Assembly: GCA_945859605.1 (NCBI GenBank)
Contig: OX243824.1
Coordinates: 2,852,297 to 2,916,296, forward strand
DNA length: 64,000 nt
Origin: Lumbricus rubellus
Taxonomy: Eukaryota > Annelida > Clitellata > Crassiclitellata > Lumbricidae
Reading direction: 5' to 3'
Both the position numbers and the translations under genes were made by a program. Numbering within the stretch: the stretch's first letter is position 1; every line of letters begins with the position of its first letter. Of this stretch, positions 32,180 to 48,741 are shown one piece after another. Under the pieces are notes generated by a model. The model made no database searches. It saw only the letters and a program-made list of their open reading frames with translations, and was not told the DNA's origin.

Positions 32180-32520
32180 TTTTCTTGGGCTCTAGCGGTG
32201 TGAGGGAGGAAAAGACCGGAGGGAGCGGGACGAAGAGGGTGGGGAGGGAGCGGAGGGGAACGATGGAGGAGAGAGGGATACAGGGAGGGGTAGGCGGAGG
32301 GGAGGGGCAGGGGAGGGGAGGAGGACGGGGAGGAGGACGGGAGAGGGGAGGGTGGGGAGGGGTGGGGAGGGGTTGGGGAGGGGTGGGGGAGGGGTGGGGA
32401 GGTGACGGTAATGGAAGGGGCAGGGGCAGGGGCAGGCGAAGGGGGAGGGTTGGGGAGGGGAAGGGGAGGGTTGGGGGAGGGGGTTGGGGGAGGTAGGGAG
32501 GGATGGTTGGATGCTCTTTT
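32180..32520. repeat. G-rich polypurine tract
   Basis: About 340 bases are dominated by GGGGAGGGG-type runs on the plus strand (densest 32280-32500). Many groups of four or more G-runs lie within short spacing, so G-quadruplexes are plausible. Pro-rich and Gly-rich frames across it are artefacts. Confidence 0.85.
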
Positions 32521-32575
32521 CAGCCACAGCAACGCGTGGCCGGGTTCAGCTAGTATAATAATAATTATCACGGCA
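32521..32575 (+). mobile_element. Retrotransposon-like 3' end with (TAA)n tail
   Basis: CAACGCGTGGCCGGGTTCAG then CTAGTATAATAATAATTAT resembles a 3' end common in invertebrate genomes for RTE-type or related elements. Nothing coding remains. A Helitron-like CTAG-T end is the alternative. Confidence 0.35.
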
Positions 32576-34700
32576 ACTTTCGGCATGTGATCTAATAAAC
32601 TTTGGCATTAGCGAATCATCGTTTTCGTTCTGAATCGGCACTTATATAGATATCATTATTTTTAAAGAGGGTGTACAAGTCGTATAGGGAAAAGTGGTTA
32701 ATATAAATCTAATAAAAAATATTATTTTTATACAACTAATGACTTCCCTCCAGTGCTATATAATGTAAAATTCCAAATTGTCAAATTTCCAAATGCTTTG
32801 TTTCTTGGACAACTAGTTAACAGTAATTATTTCTTCAGGGCTTCCCAATTTTGGTAGTTGTGTAGTTCGTGCTTCGTTTGTGTATCATGCATTTGTTACA
32901 ATTTCTGCCAATTGTGTCCCGGTCAGCAATTCAGTACCGCCTTGGGCAACTGTAGGCCTACAGGGATAAACTGATTTCAGTGTTATGCAAAGTATAAGCT
33001 TATTTTAATTGTGCTCACTTCTGCAGTTATTCGTTATAATAAGTTTTAGTCAAGCAGCAACAGAACTGAGTTACTGAACTTGATAAATGAAGAAATTATT
33101 TTTGCAATTCGGCATATTATTATAATATTCATTGAAAATTTAAACCACTCTTTTTATCAGCACTGAAATAATAATCAGAGTAATTTTGTTAAGATGACAT
33201 CTTAAATGGTACCTTCACGGGTCGAGAGACGTACAGTAGCCAACCGTCGCGAAGCGACGATGGCGATATGACATGACCAGATTATGTGACACGACTTTGT
33301 TTGACATTAATATAAATGTAATATACTCAGGGACGCCACTCTGAATTTTAAAACGGTCAGATCCGGCTGAAAAAGACCTGAAAAGGTTAGATCGAGAATT
33401 TATGAGAAAATACATTAATTTTTCGCGCTTCAAATTTAAATTTCTGAGGAGCTTTTCTAGTCATCCGACCAAAATTTGCTCCTTTCCCGAAAAATTGTTG
33501 ATGACCCTTTTTTTAGTATTTCGCTTCAAAATCTACAACTTTTGAGATCCGTATTCACAATATTTTCTGCCTTTTCACGTCTGTTGCGCATATTCACCTA
33601 AAAAGTCTATTTTTATCTGTATAAAAAGTCGGAAAAGCCGCCGTGATAAAGAAATGCTAGATCCCGAAAAAACCTAGATAAGACCAAGAAACTATATCTA
33701 GATGGAATAAGCTATGAGTGACATCCCTGATTGTACATTGTTTCTCTGTATAATTCGGAATATTATACAGAGTAATAGTATAGTATAGTAGTTGCAGTGT
33801 AACGTCACTGTGTGGTAACAAATACCATTAGCGACGCCCTCCTCCTTTATCCAGGTTTGGGACTGGCACTGGCACAGTGTAACCAGTGACGGAGTTTTGC
33901 AAAGGTGCACTATGATCAAAATTAACATCGTGAAAAGATGAGGATTGGAAGGTATCTAAAATAACCATCTGCGCCTGCGTGAATTGACGAAATCGATTGT
34001 CTATTATTATTCATTTTTTTCATCTGCGCTTATATTACCACAGTTATCATTATAAAGAGGGTGTATAAGTCGGCGAAGAAAATTGCAGTCTGTCCAAGTT
34101 TGTGCTAGTATTATTTTGTTTTAATAATATCGTTTGTTTAATATAATAGGCGCTCACTGTTTCACAGTGACTTATTTTGCTAATTGATGAAATTTTCTCG
34201 TTAATTGTTATGATACTTGACATCACTTCGGCTAGTTGAAAAGGCGCTATATAAATACTCGAATGAACGAATGAATGAATGAATGAATGAATGATTTAGC
34301 CTTTTCTTTCTGTGACCGCATCTGTAGATTCTTTTTCGTAACATCTTAATTCTCTTCTTGATACTCAGAAGACAAAAAATAATGTAGAACAATTATTGCG
34401 CATAAGCCTGTACAAAAACTTGCTCAGCTAGTCTCAAATTAGTAATCTTGAACTCGCATGCATAATATCGAGCAACTTCGCCATGAACGTCCACAAGATG
34501 GAGCCAGAAAGCAGTTGCTACCTCTGAATGTTGTGCATTTTTTTAAATATCATTCGAGTCTTACGACTATAATGGGTTCTCACTACAATGGATAGTCCAC
34601 GTTTCTGCTCCATAATATAGCGCCACGCTCCATACGAGGCTTTTATCAGTCGCTTCTCTTACGTAGCTAATATGACACAATTATAATATAACATGGAATA
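32576..34700. other. Unassigned AT-rich stretch with repeat fragments
   Basis: AAAGAGGGTGTAYAAGTCG occurs near 32664 and 34053. A reverse copy of the AGTGCCAGTC/GGAGGAGGGCG block lies at 33827-33870. A CTTTTCTAGTCATCCG segment near 33453 matches, inverted, the interior of the MITE at 17528. A GGCGCTATATAAAT tail with (GAAT)n lies at 34225-34295. No gene was found. Confidence 0.4.
34225..34295 (+). mobile_element. 3' terminal block of a CR1/L2-like element
   Basis: AAAGGCGCTATATAAATACT followed by CGAATGAACGAATGAATGAATG: the shared 3' block plus a (GAAT)n tail. Confidence 0.6.
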
Positions 34701-34722
34701 GATAATAGTTAATTTAAACTCA

Positions 34723-34882
34723 CCCTGAAATAATTGGCACCGAGCTTCACGTTTCTAAAAGACCTTCCCGATCCTCAACCTTCCGTCGCAGCTTTCCGTA
34801 TCGGAGATCCATCTCGCTTCTGCAGAGTATGTCCTATAGAAACGACATGAAGCCTTCATCGGAAGAACGACTAGAGTCCATT
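34723..34882 (-). other. Possible short exon or element end, inverted relative of 38394-38438
   Basis: On the minus strand an ATG at 34882 reads MDSSRSSDEGF and stops four codons later. The DNA then continues to a consensus donor CAGG|GTGAGT near 34723. A related peptide, MDSSGSSDEGF, is encoded on the plus strand at 38394. The two share GTTCTTCCGATGAAGGCTTC. Whether this is a decayed exon or the subterminal part of a transposon is not resolved. Confidence 0.35.
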
Positions 34883-35076
34883 TTTGACATTTTTTAGTTA
34901 TCGTTGTCCTGCCATTCTTAATGCTATAAAGCATGTATTGGTGAGGTCGTTTTTCAGAAAACTAACGCCAGTCCAAAGTTATAAGGAAAAGAAAATATAG
35001 TGTTCATGCAATAACCACTGAAGTCCAGGACTTCAGTGTTTCTTCCGTGAATTCGCGTGTCGCTATTTTGGGCGGG

Positions 35077-35489
35077 CTAAGAATCAGGGTTGCCAGGTCG
35101 TCGCGAAAAGCGCGAATTGGGCGACTTTTGAAATCGCTCGCGACTGAAAATTTCGTCCTCGCGACTGGCGCTTTTTTGGGCTACTTTTGAATTGTCTCGC
35201 GGTCGCGACGGCGACTTTTTTGGGGCGACTTTTTGGGTTTTTTCAGCGACTTTTTGGACTTTTTGAGCGACTTTTGGGTTTTTTTGAGCGAAAAAAGGGT
35301 ATTTTCCACGAGAAACACTAAAAAAAGACGTCAAAAAATTTGACGACCTTTTTTTTTTTTTTTTTTTTAGTCGTCAGAAGAAATTTTCGCGACCGAAATA
35401 GAAAAGCTCGATGACCTCGCGATTTTCGCGACTTTTTTTCAAAATCTCGCGACAAAATTTTTCCGAAATCTGGCAACCCTGCTAAGAAT
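35077..35489. mobile_element. hAT-like MITE, 397 bp, with 8-bp duplication
   Basis: The element proper is 35085-35481. Its ends are CAGGGTTGCCAG and CTGGCAACCCTG, a perfect 12-bp inverted repeat, and CTAAGAAT flanks it exactly at 35077-35084 and 35482-35489. CAGGG starts and 8-bp duplications are typical of the hAT superfamily. The interior is packed with GCGACTTTT-type motifs on both halves, plus a T20-like run at 35347-35368. It has no coding capacity; the Lys-rich frame across it is an artefact. Confidence 0.88.
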
Positions 35490-36131
35490 ATCGCCCGTTA
35501 GCAACAATTGGTGGCATCTGTAGAAAAACGATACTTTTAAGCATTAAAATAAAGGAAAAATAAAGGTTAGTATTACGTTTTCAAAATATTTTCTAAAGAT
35601 ATGATTTTATTAATATCATTGCATTTCATTATTCGTGGAATGAAAGGATTTTGGTAAATTGGTAGTGTATTCTGCTTTGAAGGAAACGATGCGCTGCCGA
35701 GCGATAATTAGTTCAGTACGACTCATCGTAAGGCATTGTTGTTCGCTGCTGATGACTTTTGAGGGCTGTGCTTGCCTGTATTTACAGTGAATTTATTTGT
35801 CATGGAGACTAGACTAGTAGGCCTATATTCTAAATTGGACTGTAGTGGAATGAGCGCCGTTAGGGTAAGCTGCCACTTTGCGTTACCTTTGTATCTCGTG
35901 TTTTGCGGTTGGAAACTGTGGGATAAAGTTTGAGGTATTGATCAGTAAAGTTTATCAGCTGATCACACCTGCAAGTTGCGACGCTGAGACCTTGCATTTT
36001 TAAATTTAATGTGTCAAAAGTTAATATTCAAGCTAGGTTTAGGCCTATATGACATTGTAGCCTTCCTCGGGTATTGCTTATAAACATAACATTAGAATCT
36101 ACTGTAACAGAATTAGGTAGCAACGTTAAAA
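35490..36131. other. 5' region of the transposase-like gene
   Basis: No coding sequence. GGGTAAGC near 35861 and TTTTTCGTAG ending at 36159 could be the donor and acceptor of a 5'-untranslated intron; joining them does not extend the reading frame. Confidence 0.35.
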
Positions 36132-36173
36132 TTGAGTGATCATTGTTTATTTTTCGTAGATCGCACTCTAGCC

Positions 36174-38014
36174 ATGTCTAAAGCTGCACAGATGGACTAT
36201 CTGTCCTCGGAAGGTGAACATCCTGAGCCAACTGATAAACCAAAGAGGAAACGACGACTAGGCAGTAAGCGTGATGAACTGAAAAAACAGCGACTCCAAG
36301 GTCACGTAGCAGGACCACCATGTAATTGCAAGAGAAACTGCACTGACAAAATTCCAACTCAAACTTTAGAGGCGTTGCTTCAACAGTTTAATGCAATGCC
36401 GACAAGAAACGACCAGGATGCCTACATTTGTGGCCTCATTAGACTTTTGCCAGTTGCAAGACGTCGATTTCGTCAGACAGAAGCAATCCCCCACGCATCG
36501 TCATTTAAATACATAGTTCATGTTCCTGAAGGTGTGGTTTTCAAAGAACTGGTCATATGTTATGCCGCGTTTTTGTCCATTCATGGAATTACTGACAGCA
36601 GAGTAAGAACTGTGAAGAAATGTCTAGTTGAAAAAGGATCCATCCATGTTGACAGAAGAGGCCTTCATCGAAACCGGCCACATAAACTCACAGATGAGGA
36701 TAGGCAGTCGATTTTACAACACATTCAGTCATTCAAATCACAAAAGGCACACTACAGTCGGGGTCAGCATCACCGTGTTTATCTGCCAGAAGAATTAAAC
36801 ATTAAAAAGATGTTCACTATGTACAAAGAGAAGTATCCATCCAGCAAAACATCATATGGGGTTTACAACAAGATCTTCAACACGGATTTCAATATTCAGT
36901 TTGGATATCCACGTGTTGATACATGCAGTACGTGTGATGAAATATTAGTTAAAATGAAAGATGTTAAAACACAGTTGAAGAATGCAAAAGATGAACTTCA
37001 GCAAATTGAAATAAAAAAAGTCTTACGAGATTTGAAGGTGAGCCACGATCTGCATAAACGCAAGGCGGAAACATTTTATGAGCGCAAGAGAGAGGCACGA
37101 AAGGTGGCTAAGGATAACCCTAACACTATGGCCATTGCAATGGATTTTCAAAAAAACCTACCTGTTCCAAACATTCAAACTAACGATGTCTACTATAAGC
37201 GACAACTCTCATTCTATTCGTTCAATATTCATGTTCTTTCAACGTCGCAGTCTTACTTTTACACATATGACGAAACTGTTGGAAAGAAAGGAGCCGACGA
37301 TGTTGTCTCAATGTTGGATAATTTTATTAACACTTACACCTCAACAGAAACAAGAAATTTAACAATTTTTGTGATTCGTGTGCTGGACAGAATAAGAACT
37401 ATACCATGTTTCGCTATTTGCACAGCCTAGTTGCAACCAGCAAGAGATTTGACCATGTCACAATCACGTTTCCTGTTCGAGGTCATTCCTACCTTGAATG
37501 TGATAAGAACATGGGCCTGATTAACCAAAAAGCAACTGTGGAAACACCCGATGGTTGGCGTACAGTGATTGCTGATGCACGACAAAATCCTTCACCTTTT
37601 GTCGTTGTCAACTGCGAACAATCGATGTTTAAACAGTTCACGAAATATCTCAGCCCTAGATACAAACCAGTTTGCCCATTCCAAACACGTCCAATTAAAG
37701 AGTTCCAAATTGATAAGGACCAGCCTCATATAGTTTATCTACGTGACAGCTTCAATGGTGCATGGACTGGTGAGGTTCTGGAGAAGACGCTAAATAGGAA
37801 GGAGAAAAAAGTCACACAACCCATGATGCTCTTCCCACAGAGTAACATTCCATCAGCCTATAAAGCACTTATTCCTCTGAAGAAAGCAAAGTATGACGAT
37901 TTGCAGCAGTTGGCCAAATTCTGCTCTGAAGCAGCGGCACTCTACTATCAGACTCTGCCTCATCCTGTCACCAAGCGGAAATCTGACAATGACGACGAAA
38001 ATAGCAACAGCTGA
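36174..38014 (+). pseudogene. Transposase-like gene, one-base frameshift
   Basis: Two overlapping frames (ending 37430, and running to 38014) encode one protein of about 610 residues that belongs to a widespread invertebrate family I know only as uncharacterised, transposon-related. Signatures in order are a basic SKRDELKKQR; CNCKRNC; a helix-turn-helix-like region with DRRGLHRNRPHKL; SHYSR-like AHYSRGQHHRVYLP; a Cys pair FGYPRVDTCSTCDE; a coiled coil; an acidic-core-like MAIAMDFQKNLPVP; and CDSCAGQNKN, with an Asp and the QNKN signature. The break is at the T5 run 37366-37370: one more T would join the frames. Everything else is open, so the break is very recent, a polymorphism or an assembly error. 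Start MSKAAQMDYLSSEGE (36174) is preferred over 36132, which lies in a splice-acceptor-like segment. Confidence 0.75.
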
Positions 38015-38607
38015 CTTTAAATGACTACGCGACAAGTACAATCCACTAAAATAATGTTTTTCAGTTGATAAAATTTAATTCTGTTATTGTTTTATAGGTT
38101 ATAATATTGTTTTGCTGCTGAAAAGCAACTTTGTATTATTATTTTAGGGCAATTATTAAATGGCCTGTATGCACAGAGATTCATTAGCAAATTTGTCTTA
38201 AGGAAATTGTCATACCCAGCATGTTTCAATTTTTATTATGTGGCGCCACCTAGCTGTTGGGCCGCTATTATTTCAACATGGTGCAGAGACAACACATATC
38301 AACACATGTGCCAAGTATTATTTCCATATTTTCATAAATAAAGTTTCTATAGACTTGCAAAGTTTATTTTGTGAATATCTCAAAATCGTTAAAATGGACT
38401 CAAGTGGTTCTTCCGATGAAGGCTTCACATCTGTTTGAATAGGTCCATGTCAACTAATGGTCGTAATAATTAGCGTAACATCCCGAATGGAAAATCCTGT
38501 CAACAGCTTCTAAGCGTCCGTCCGCGCTTAGGAGGATGTCGTATAAAAACGATTTTTAAAGTGATTTCATGCAGTTTTTTGAAACTCCGTCATTGTTCTC
38601 ACTCTGC
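38015..38607. other. 3' flank of the transposase-like gene
   Basis: AT-rich. It includes the 15-codon frame MDSSGSSDEGFTSV at 38394-38438 and a short hairpin AAGCGTCCGTCCGCGCTT near 38512. Transposon ends could not be defined. Confidence 0.35.
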
Positions 38608-38859
38608 CAGTGCCAATCACAAGCCTGAATAAATAAGGAGGGCGTCACTAATGATTATTTTTATCGCACATCGACGCTAAATTGAAACTATAATGACTAA
38701 GCATTATTCAACAAGCATGCGACGCTTTGAAGCGCCATGCAATAATTATCATTAAATGCAATTTGTAAAGGAATGTAATTTGTTCGCATGCAATCTGTTA
38801 CGGGTAATGCAATCTCAAATAATCCGATATGTAACATAATGCGAAGTGATGCAATCTGA

Positions 38860-39075
38860 TGTAATGTTGTGTGGTATTAGATTGCATTCATTGCAACTAA
38901 AGCTGGTGTAATACTGTCTTCTCTAATGTAGTGTGTTACGCAACACCGTGTAAACGCGATGTAGGACTACTGTATGTAACGCGATGCGTAACACAGTAAC
39001 TCATGACAATAAAGTTATGTAACGCGATGTAGCAATGTAATTTATATCAATACGTAACGCGATGTAAGAATAGAA
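38860..39075. repeat. Degenerate GTAACGCGATGTA repeat
   Basis: TGTAACGCGATG-type motifs recur near 38948, 38975, 39018 and 39053, within sequence full of ATGTAATGCAAT-like variants from 38760 on. The regular spacing is lost. Confidence 0.5.
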
Positions 39076-39257
39076 ATCAATTTCCATCCATTAACTTCTA
39101 TAGCACCATAATCGCATGTCGTGCTTTTGTCCCGCTAGATGTCGTTCTGGCGACGGAAGCGACCTCTCTCGTCTAACGGAAGAAGTCGTCACGACAAAAC
39201 GACGCATGCGCATGAGCATGCGCTCTCTTAGACGATCGTTGGCGAAATGGGTGGAGC

Positions 39258-43755
<4,498 letters not shown>

Positions 43756-44570
43756 TAAAGACAGTGACAAAAATGTACAATTGTACATAATAGTTATGAT
43801 CGTACTCCAGTCTAATCCTTCTTGGTGATTAGTTTCTCGAAGTTTTTCAGTCGTTGACGCAATCATTATCAACCGATTCGAAATCATTTTCTCGATTGTT
43901 CTGATTGTCAGACACAAACCACGAAGACAATCAAGACGAAAAACACAGCGATACAGCAAAAAAAGACAATGCAAAAACAATGCAAAGATGCCATGCAAGA
44001 ACAATGTACAGAGATAATGCAAAGAAACAACGCCAAGAGACAATGCAAATAGATTATTATATACGAGACAATGTAAACAGATTATTCAATATTCATACAG
44101 CAGAGTGCAAAGAGACAGTACTATAAACTTCATAACAGAAACATTCAGACAAAATCAACAGACAAAACCAAGACAATTATCACCACGTTACAAAAGGCAA
44201 AACAATTACAATGAAGAGAACTGAATAGAAGTTTACCAAATGTGTACGTGTATATACATTATACACTGTACAATATAATTATGCATGATATCTTATGGGT
44301 CTCCATTTGTGTCCTTTTTCTGTAGTTTAGAGTTCTCTTTACACACTGGTATAACTCAATCCTATAACCAATGGGTTTATAAACAATCTCTTCTTATATA
44401 TTCCTGGGGGTATTTCCAATCTAGGCCCAGGGTTCATATAATTTGCATTCTCTAATTAGTTTTCACTTTGATTATAATTGCCTGATTAATTTGTGATACC
44501 TGTAATGCTTTATGTAACTTTTTCCTGCCTTATATCTTTGTGTGCTTGATACTTACGGACCAACAAAAGA

Positions 44571-44572
<2 letters not shown>
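43756..44572. other. Unassigned stretch with ACAATGCAAA-like repeats
   Basis: AGACAATGCAAA variants recur between about 43960 and 44070. The rest is AT-rich. The end, before the (TTGA)n run, resembles a retrotransposon 3' untranslated region. Confidence 0.4.

Positions 44573-44622
<50 letters not shown>
44573..44622. repeat. (TTGA)n microsatellite
   Basis: About twelve TTGA units follow GGACCAACAAAAGAA; probably the 3' tail of an older retrotransposon. Confidence 0.85.
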
Positions 44623-44627
<5 letters not shown>

Positions 44628-44639
44628 AGAATATAGATT

Positions 44640-44970
44640 CTGGCGCCGGAGTATATTAAGGAGCTCTGTATTCCCGTCTCCAACCAACCAGGTCATCGGT
44701 CTCTCCGCTCTGCGACTCGTGGGGACTTGATTGTCCCACGCTCCCGTACAGTGCTTCGGTCAAACCGCGCCTTCTCATGCATTGGTCCTTCATACTGGAA
44801 CAATCTTCCATTAACAATTCGCCATACTTCATTGCTCGTTTCTCATGAAACACTCTCAAGGACAATTAAGACGCACTTGTTTAGAACTGTCCGGTAGCTG
44901 CGTTAAGCGCCTTCGTGAGGTTATTGTAAGGCGCTATATAAATGTTCATAATACGTACATACATACATAC
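44640..44970 (+). mobile_element. CR1/L2-like reverse transcriptase C-terminal remnant
   Basis: The plus frame reads SLRSATRGDLIVPRSR then FSCIGPSYWNNLPLTIRH and LFRT, the usual CR1/L2 C-terminal order. It ends with AAGGCGCTATATAAATGTTC and a (CATA)n tail. It is only about 85 codons long, 5' truncated. Confidence 0.8.
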
Positions 44971-45138
44971 AGTTTACGTTGAAGGTATTTTCAATCGCGA
45001 TCATTCTCGCACTTTGTACCCACTTACATTGTAGTAATCGACGATTGTACTTCCGTCACATACCCGAGCTGATTGGCCGATTTGCATAGGCCTATGTCCA
45101 TAGGCATTTGGCCTAAACGTCGACCTAAATATTATGCG

Positions 45139-45278
45139 AGTATGCTTTGAGGACTCATAGACGATCTTCAAGCGACCTCTTTGAGCGCCCATGCTTATGG
45201 TCCCGCATAGTATTTAGGTCTATTATGGGCGCTCAAAGAGGGCGCTCGAAGATCGTCTATGGGTCCTCAAAACATACT
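45139..45278. repeat. 54-bp inverted repeat (foldback)
   Basis: Arm 1 (45139-45192) begins AGTATGCTTTGAGGAC and ends TTTGAGCGCCCAT. Arm 2 (45225-45278) is its reverse complement with about half a dozen mismatches. A second small pair, GACCTAAATATTATGC near 45122 and GCATAGTATTTAGGTC at 45205-45220, nests with it. No target duplication was found. Confidence 0.85.
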
Positions 45279-45340
45279 TGAATTACTTGGTTGAGGTTTA
45301 GAAGTTTAAGCACTTCAAACGATAACTCACATGTAGGCTA

Positions 45341-46189
<849 letters not shown>

Positions 46190-46690
46190 ATTCATTCATT
46201 CATTTCGTGAATTTATATAGCACTTCTTCAAGAAACCTACTCAGAGGCGCACCAGTCCAGCCACAGCTATTATAATAGCTTTTGAGGGACTTATAAAAAG
46301 CGGGTTAATTTAGTCTAGGCATAAGTCTCAAGTTTAGTTGGAGGCCATTCCAGATAGCGGGACCCACAGTAGAAAAGGCTCGTCTTGTGGAAGTGCGAGC
46401 TCGAGGAACCAAAAGCTCCCCCGTTGTCGCAGAGCGAAGAGCTCGACGGGCTGCAAGGTCGGAGACAGGTCGACAAAGGATAGACAGGTATGACAGAGCA
46501 CAGTCAGTAAGGCAACGCCAGACAAGTGCAGCAACTCGGTAGGAGATGCGCTGTGAAACAGGGAGCCAGCGTAGAACATCACGCATATAAGCAGAGACGG
46601 GGGAATATTTAGGAATGCGGCCAATGAGGCGAGCAGCCGAACAAGAACTAGTTCAAGTGGCAGACCCATGAGTACCAATATGTTGCAACA
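46190..46690 (-). mobile_element. CR1/L2-like reverse transcriptase C-terminal remnant
   Basis: The minus frame 46305-46586 reads VLRWLPVSQRISYRVAAL, RRALRSATTGELLVPRAR and FSTVGPAIWNGLQLNLR; the preceding codons are in a shifted frame. The 3' side has the ATATAGCACTTCTTCAAGAA block and a (GAAT)n tail at 46190-46205. Dead 5'-truncated copy. Confidence 0.82.
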
Positions 46691-47564
46691 TAATTATTGT
46701 GGCGGATAAGATTGTTGACGTCAATATTTCCTAAAAATTGTGCTCATCACATGTAATCATCTGTGTTACATCTATAAATCAAAATCGCATTAAACTGGTC
46801 TTTTAATGTAGGCCTAATCGATCGTAATCAAGATTAAGACACCTTGCATTTCTTACAAATGCTAATACTTCCGCGTTACCCGTTAAACACCTTTAAATTG
46901 GAGTTATAATTGGTTATTTGTTTGTCAGTTTGAGAAATTCTGACCATTGCTCGAGTGAAAATTTCGGTCGTTCCAAATAATATCATAGGCGTACCTCCAG
47001 TGGAGGAGGTTTGAGGGCAATGGTAAAACTCTGGCTCGAATAAAGAGATGCGAGATCTTTTCCCGACACCCTCAAAAAGTCCACTCAGCCATCCATTCGG
47101 TAGATGGCGTTGGTGAAATGAGACGTGCGTGGTGACGCGTTGTATCACTGCCGATAGTTACACTCGACTTTTTGTGATAATTTCTTATTTATATAATTCA
47201 TTACCGATTGTAATCACACCGAATTGTGTCTGTTTGAAATTAAACGATGATTATTTTCAAGTAATCATAGGCTGCCTCGCTCTCTTATTCTCTCAGCCTG
47301 CCTATTTCTGTCAGTCTCTGTGACTGTCACTGTCACTGTCTGTTTTCCTCTGTATGTCACTGTTTCTGTCAGTCTGCTTGTCTGTCTGTCTGTTTGTCTG
47401 TCTGTCTCTGTTTCCTTCTCAATAGCCTGATATTCTTAATGTTGACTTTAATGCGAAATTCTGCATGGCGCGCTATCGACGTCAAATGTTCACTCAACCA
47501 TCTATTTGGCATATGGTTTTGATAAAGTTAGAAACAGGATCGGCCTGCATGGCTGCCAATCAGT
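46691..47564. other. Unassigned stretch
   Basis: No supported gene. A degenerate CTGTCACTGTC/TCTGTCTG run lies near 47310-47410. Confidence 0.3.
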
Positions 47565-47929
47565 TTAACCCTCATCCTACCAAGTGGGGTCCGTTCGGAC
47601 CCCAAGCACATAAACTGCTGTGCAACTTTTTTGCGATAAGTGATTAAGAGTCGGCATTTTATGAATTTGTCTATAGGTCTGTCCTACATGATATGATGTA
47701 GCTACTTTTTTGAAAAAAATATTTTGAATTTTTTATGAATTTTTTTCTGTTGGGGTCCGAACGGACCCCAACGTAAAAAAGCTTAAGTATCAGCCTTTTA
47801 GCCAATGTAGAGCTGGATTTCTGCAACTTTGCACTACAAGATTTGAGTTCTAGGACTGTTTTCAAAGGAAAATTCGACAAGGTAATGTTATTTATGTACA
47901 TAACCCAAAAATATATGCATACATATATG

Positions 47930-48741
47930 CAAACATACACACAAACATACATACAAACATACATGCACACATTCATATATCACGAACGTATGTACATAAA
48001 AGCAAAACGACATGCATGCATATATGCATACTGAATACTAACATATATTCAGACATGAATACATGCAAATATGCACACACATGCAAGCATACATACAAAC
48101 ATACATACATACATAGTTACATACATACAAACAAACATGCATCCATTCATGCGCGAATACCCGCATGTTTGATAATTGTCTGCTCATCATGTGTGTATGT
48201 AATATGTATATTGACGCATGTAGCTACGTATGAATGTATGTATGTTTGTATGTATGTGTGTATGTATGTATGCATGTATGTATGCATGTATGTATGTATG
48301 TATGTATGTATGCATATATGTATGTACGCAAGAATGTATGTACGAAAGTGCTTACATACATACGTACCTATATGCATACATATGTGTATTCACACATTCT
48401 TACGTGCATACATAATGACATTCGTGCAAACATACTTCTTGCATACGTTCACAAATACATACAAACATGCATACATGCATACATGCATACATACATACAT
48501 GCATACATACATATATACATACAATACACACGTGCATACAATACATACATACATACATACATACATACATACATACATACATACATAATGTATGTATGTA
48601 ATGCATGTATGAATGTATTGTATGTATGTATGTATGTATGTATACATATCATACATACATACATACATAATGTATGTATGTATGCAAGAAGTATGTATAC
48701 ATACATACGGTGCATACATACATACATACATGCATGCATAC
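47930..48741. repeat. (CATA/TATG)n degenerate microsatellite, left part
   Basis: CATACATGCATAC and TATGTATGCATG repeats alternate in orientation. Continues at 51027-51340 beyond the nested transposon, so the two were probably one tract. The frames rich in Tyr, Met, Cys and His are artefacts. Confidence 0.9.

Noticed and set aside
32521..32575. Helitron 3' end (CTAG followed by T)
   Set aside because: No matching TC-start 5' end and no clear 3' hairpin; a retrotransposon-type tail fits at least as well.
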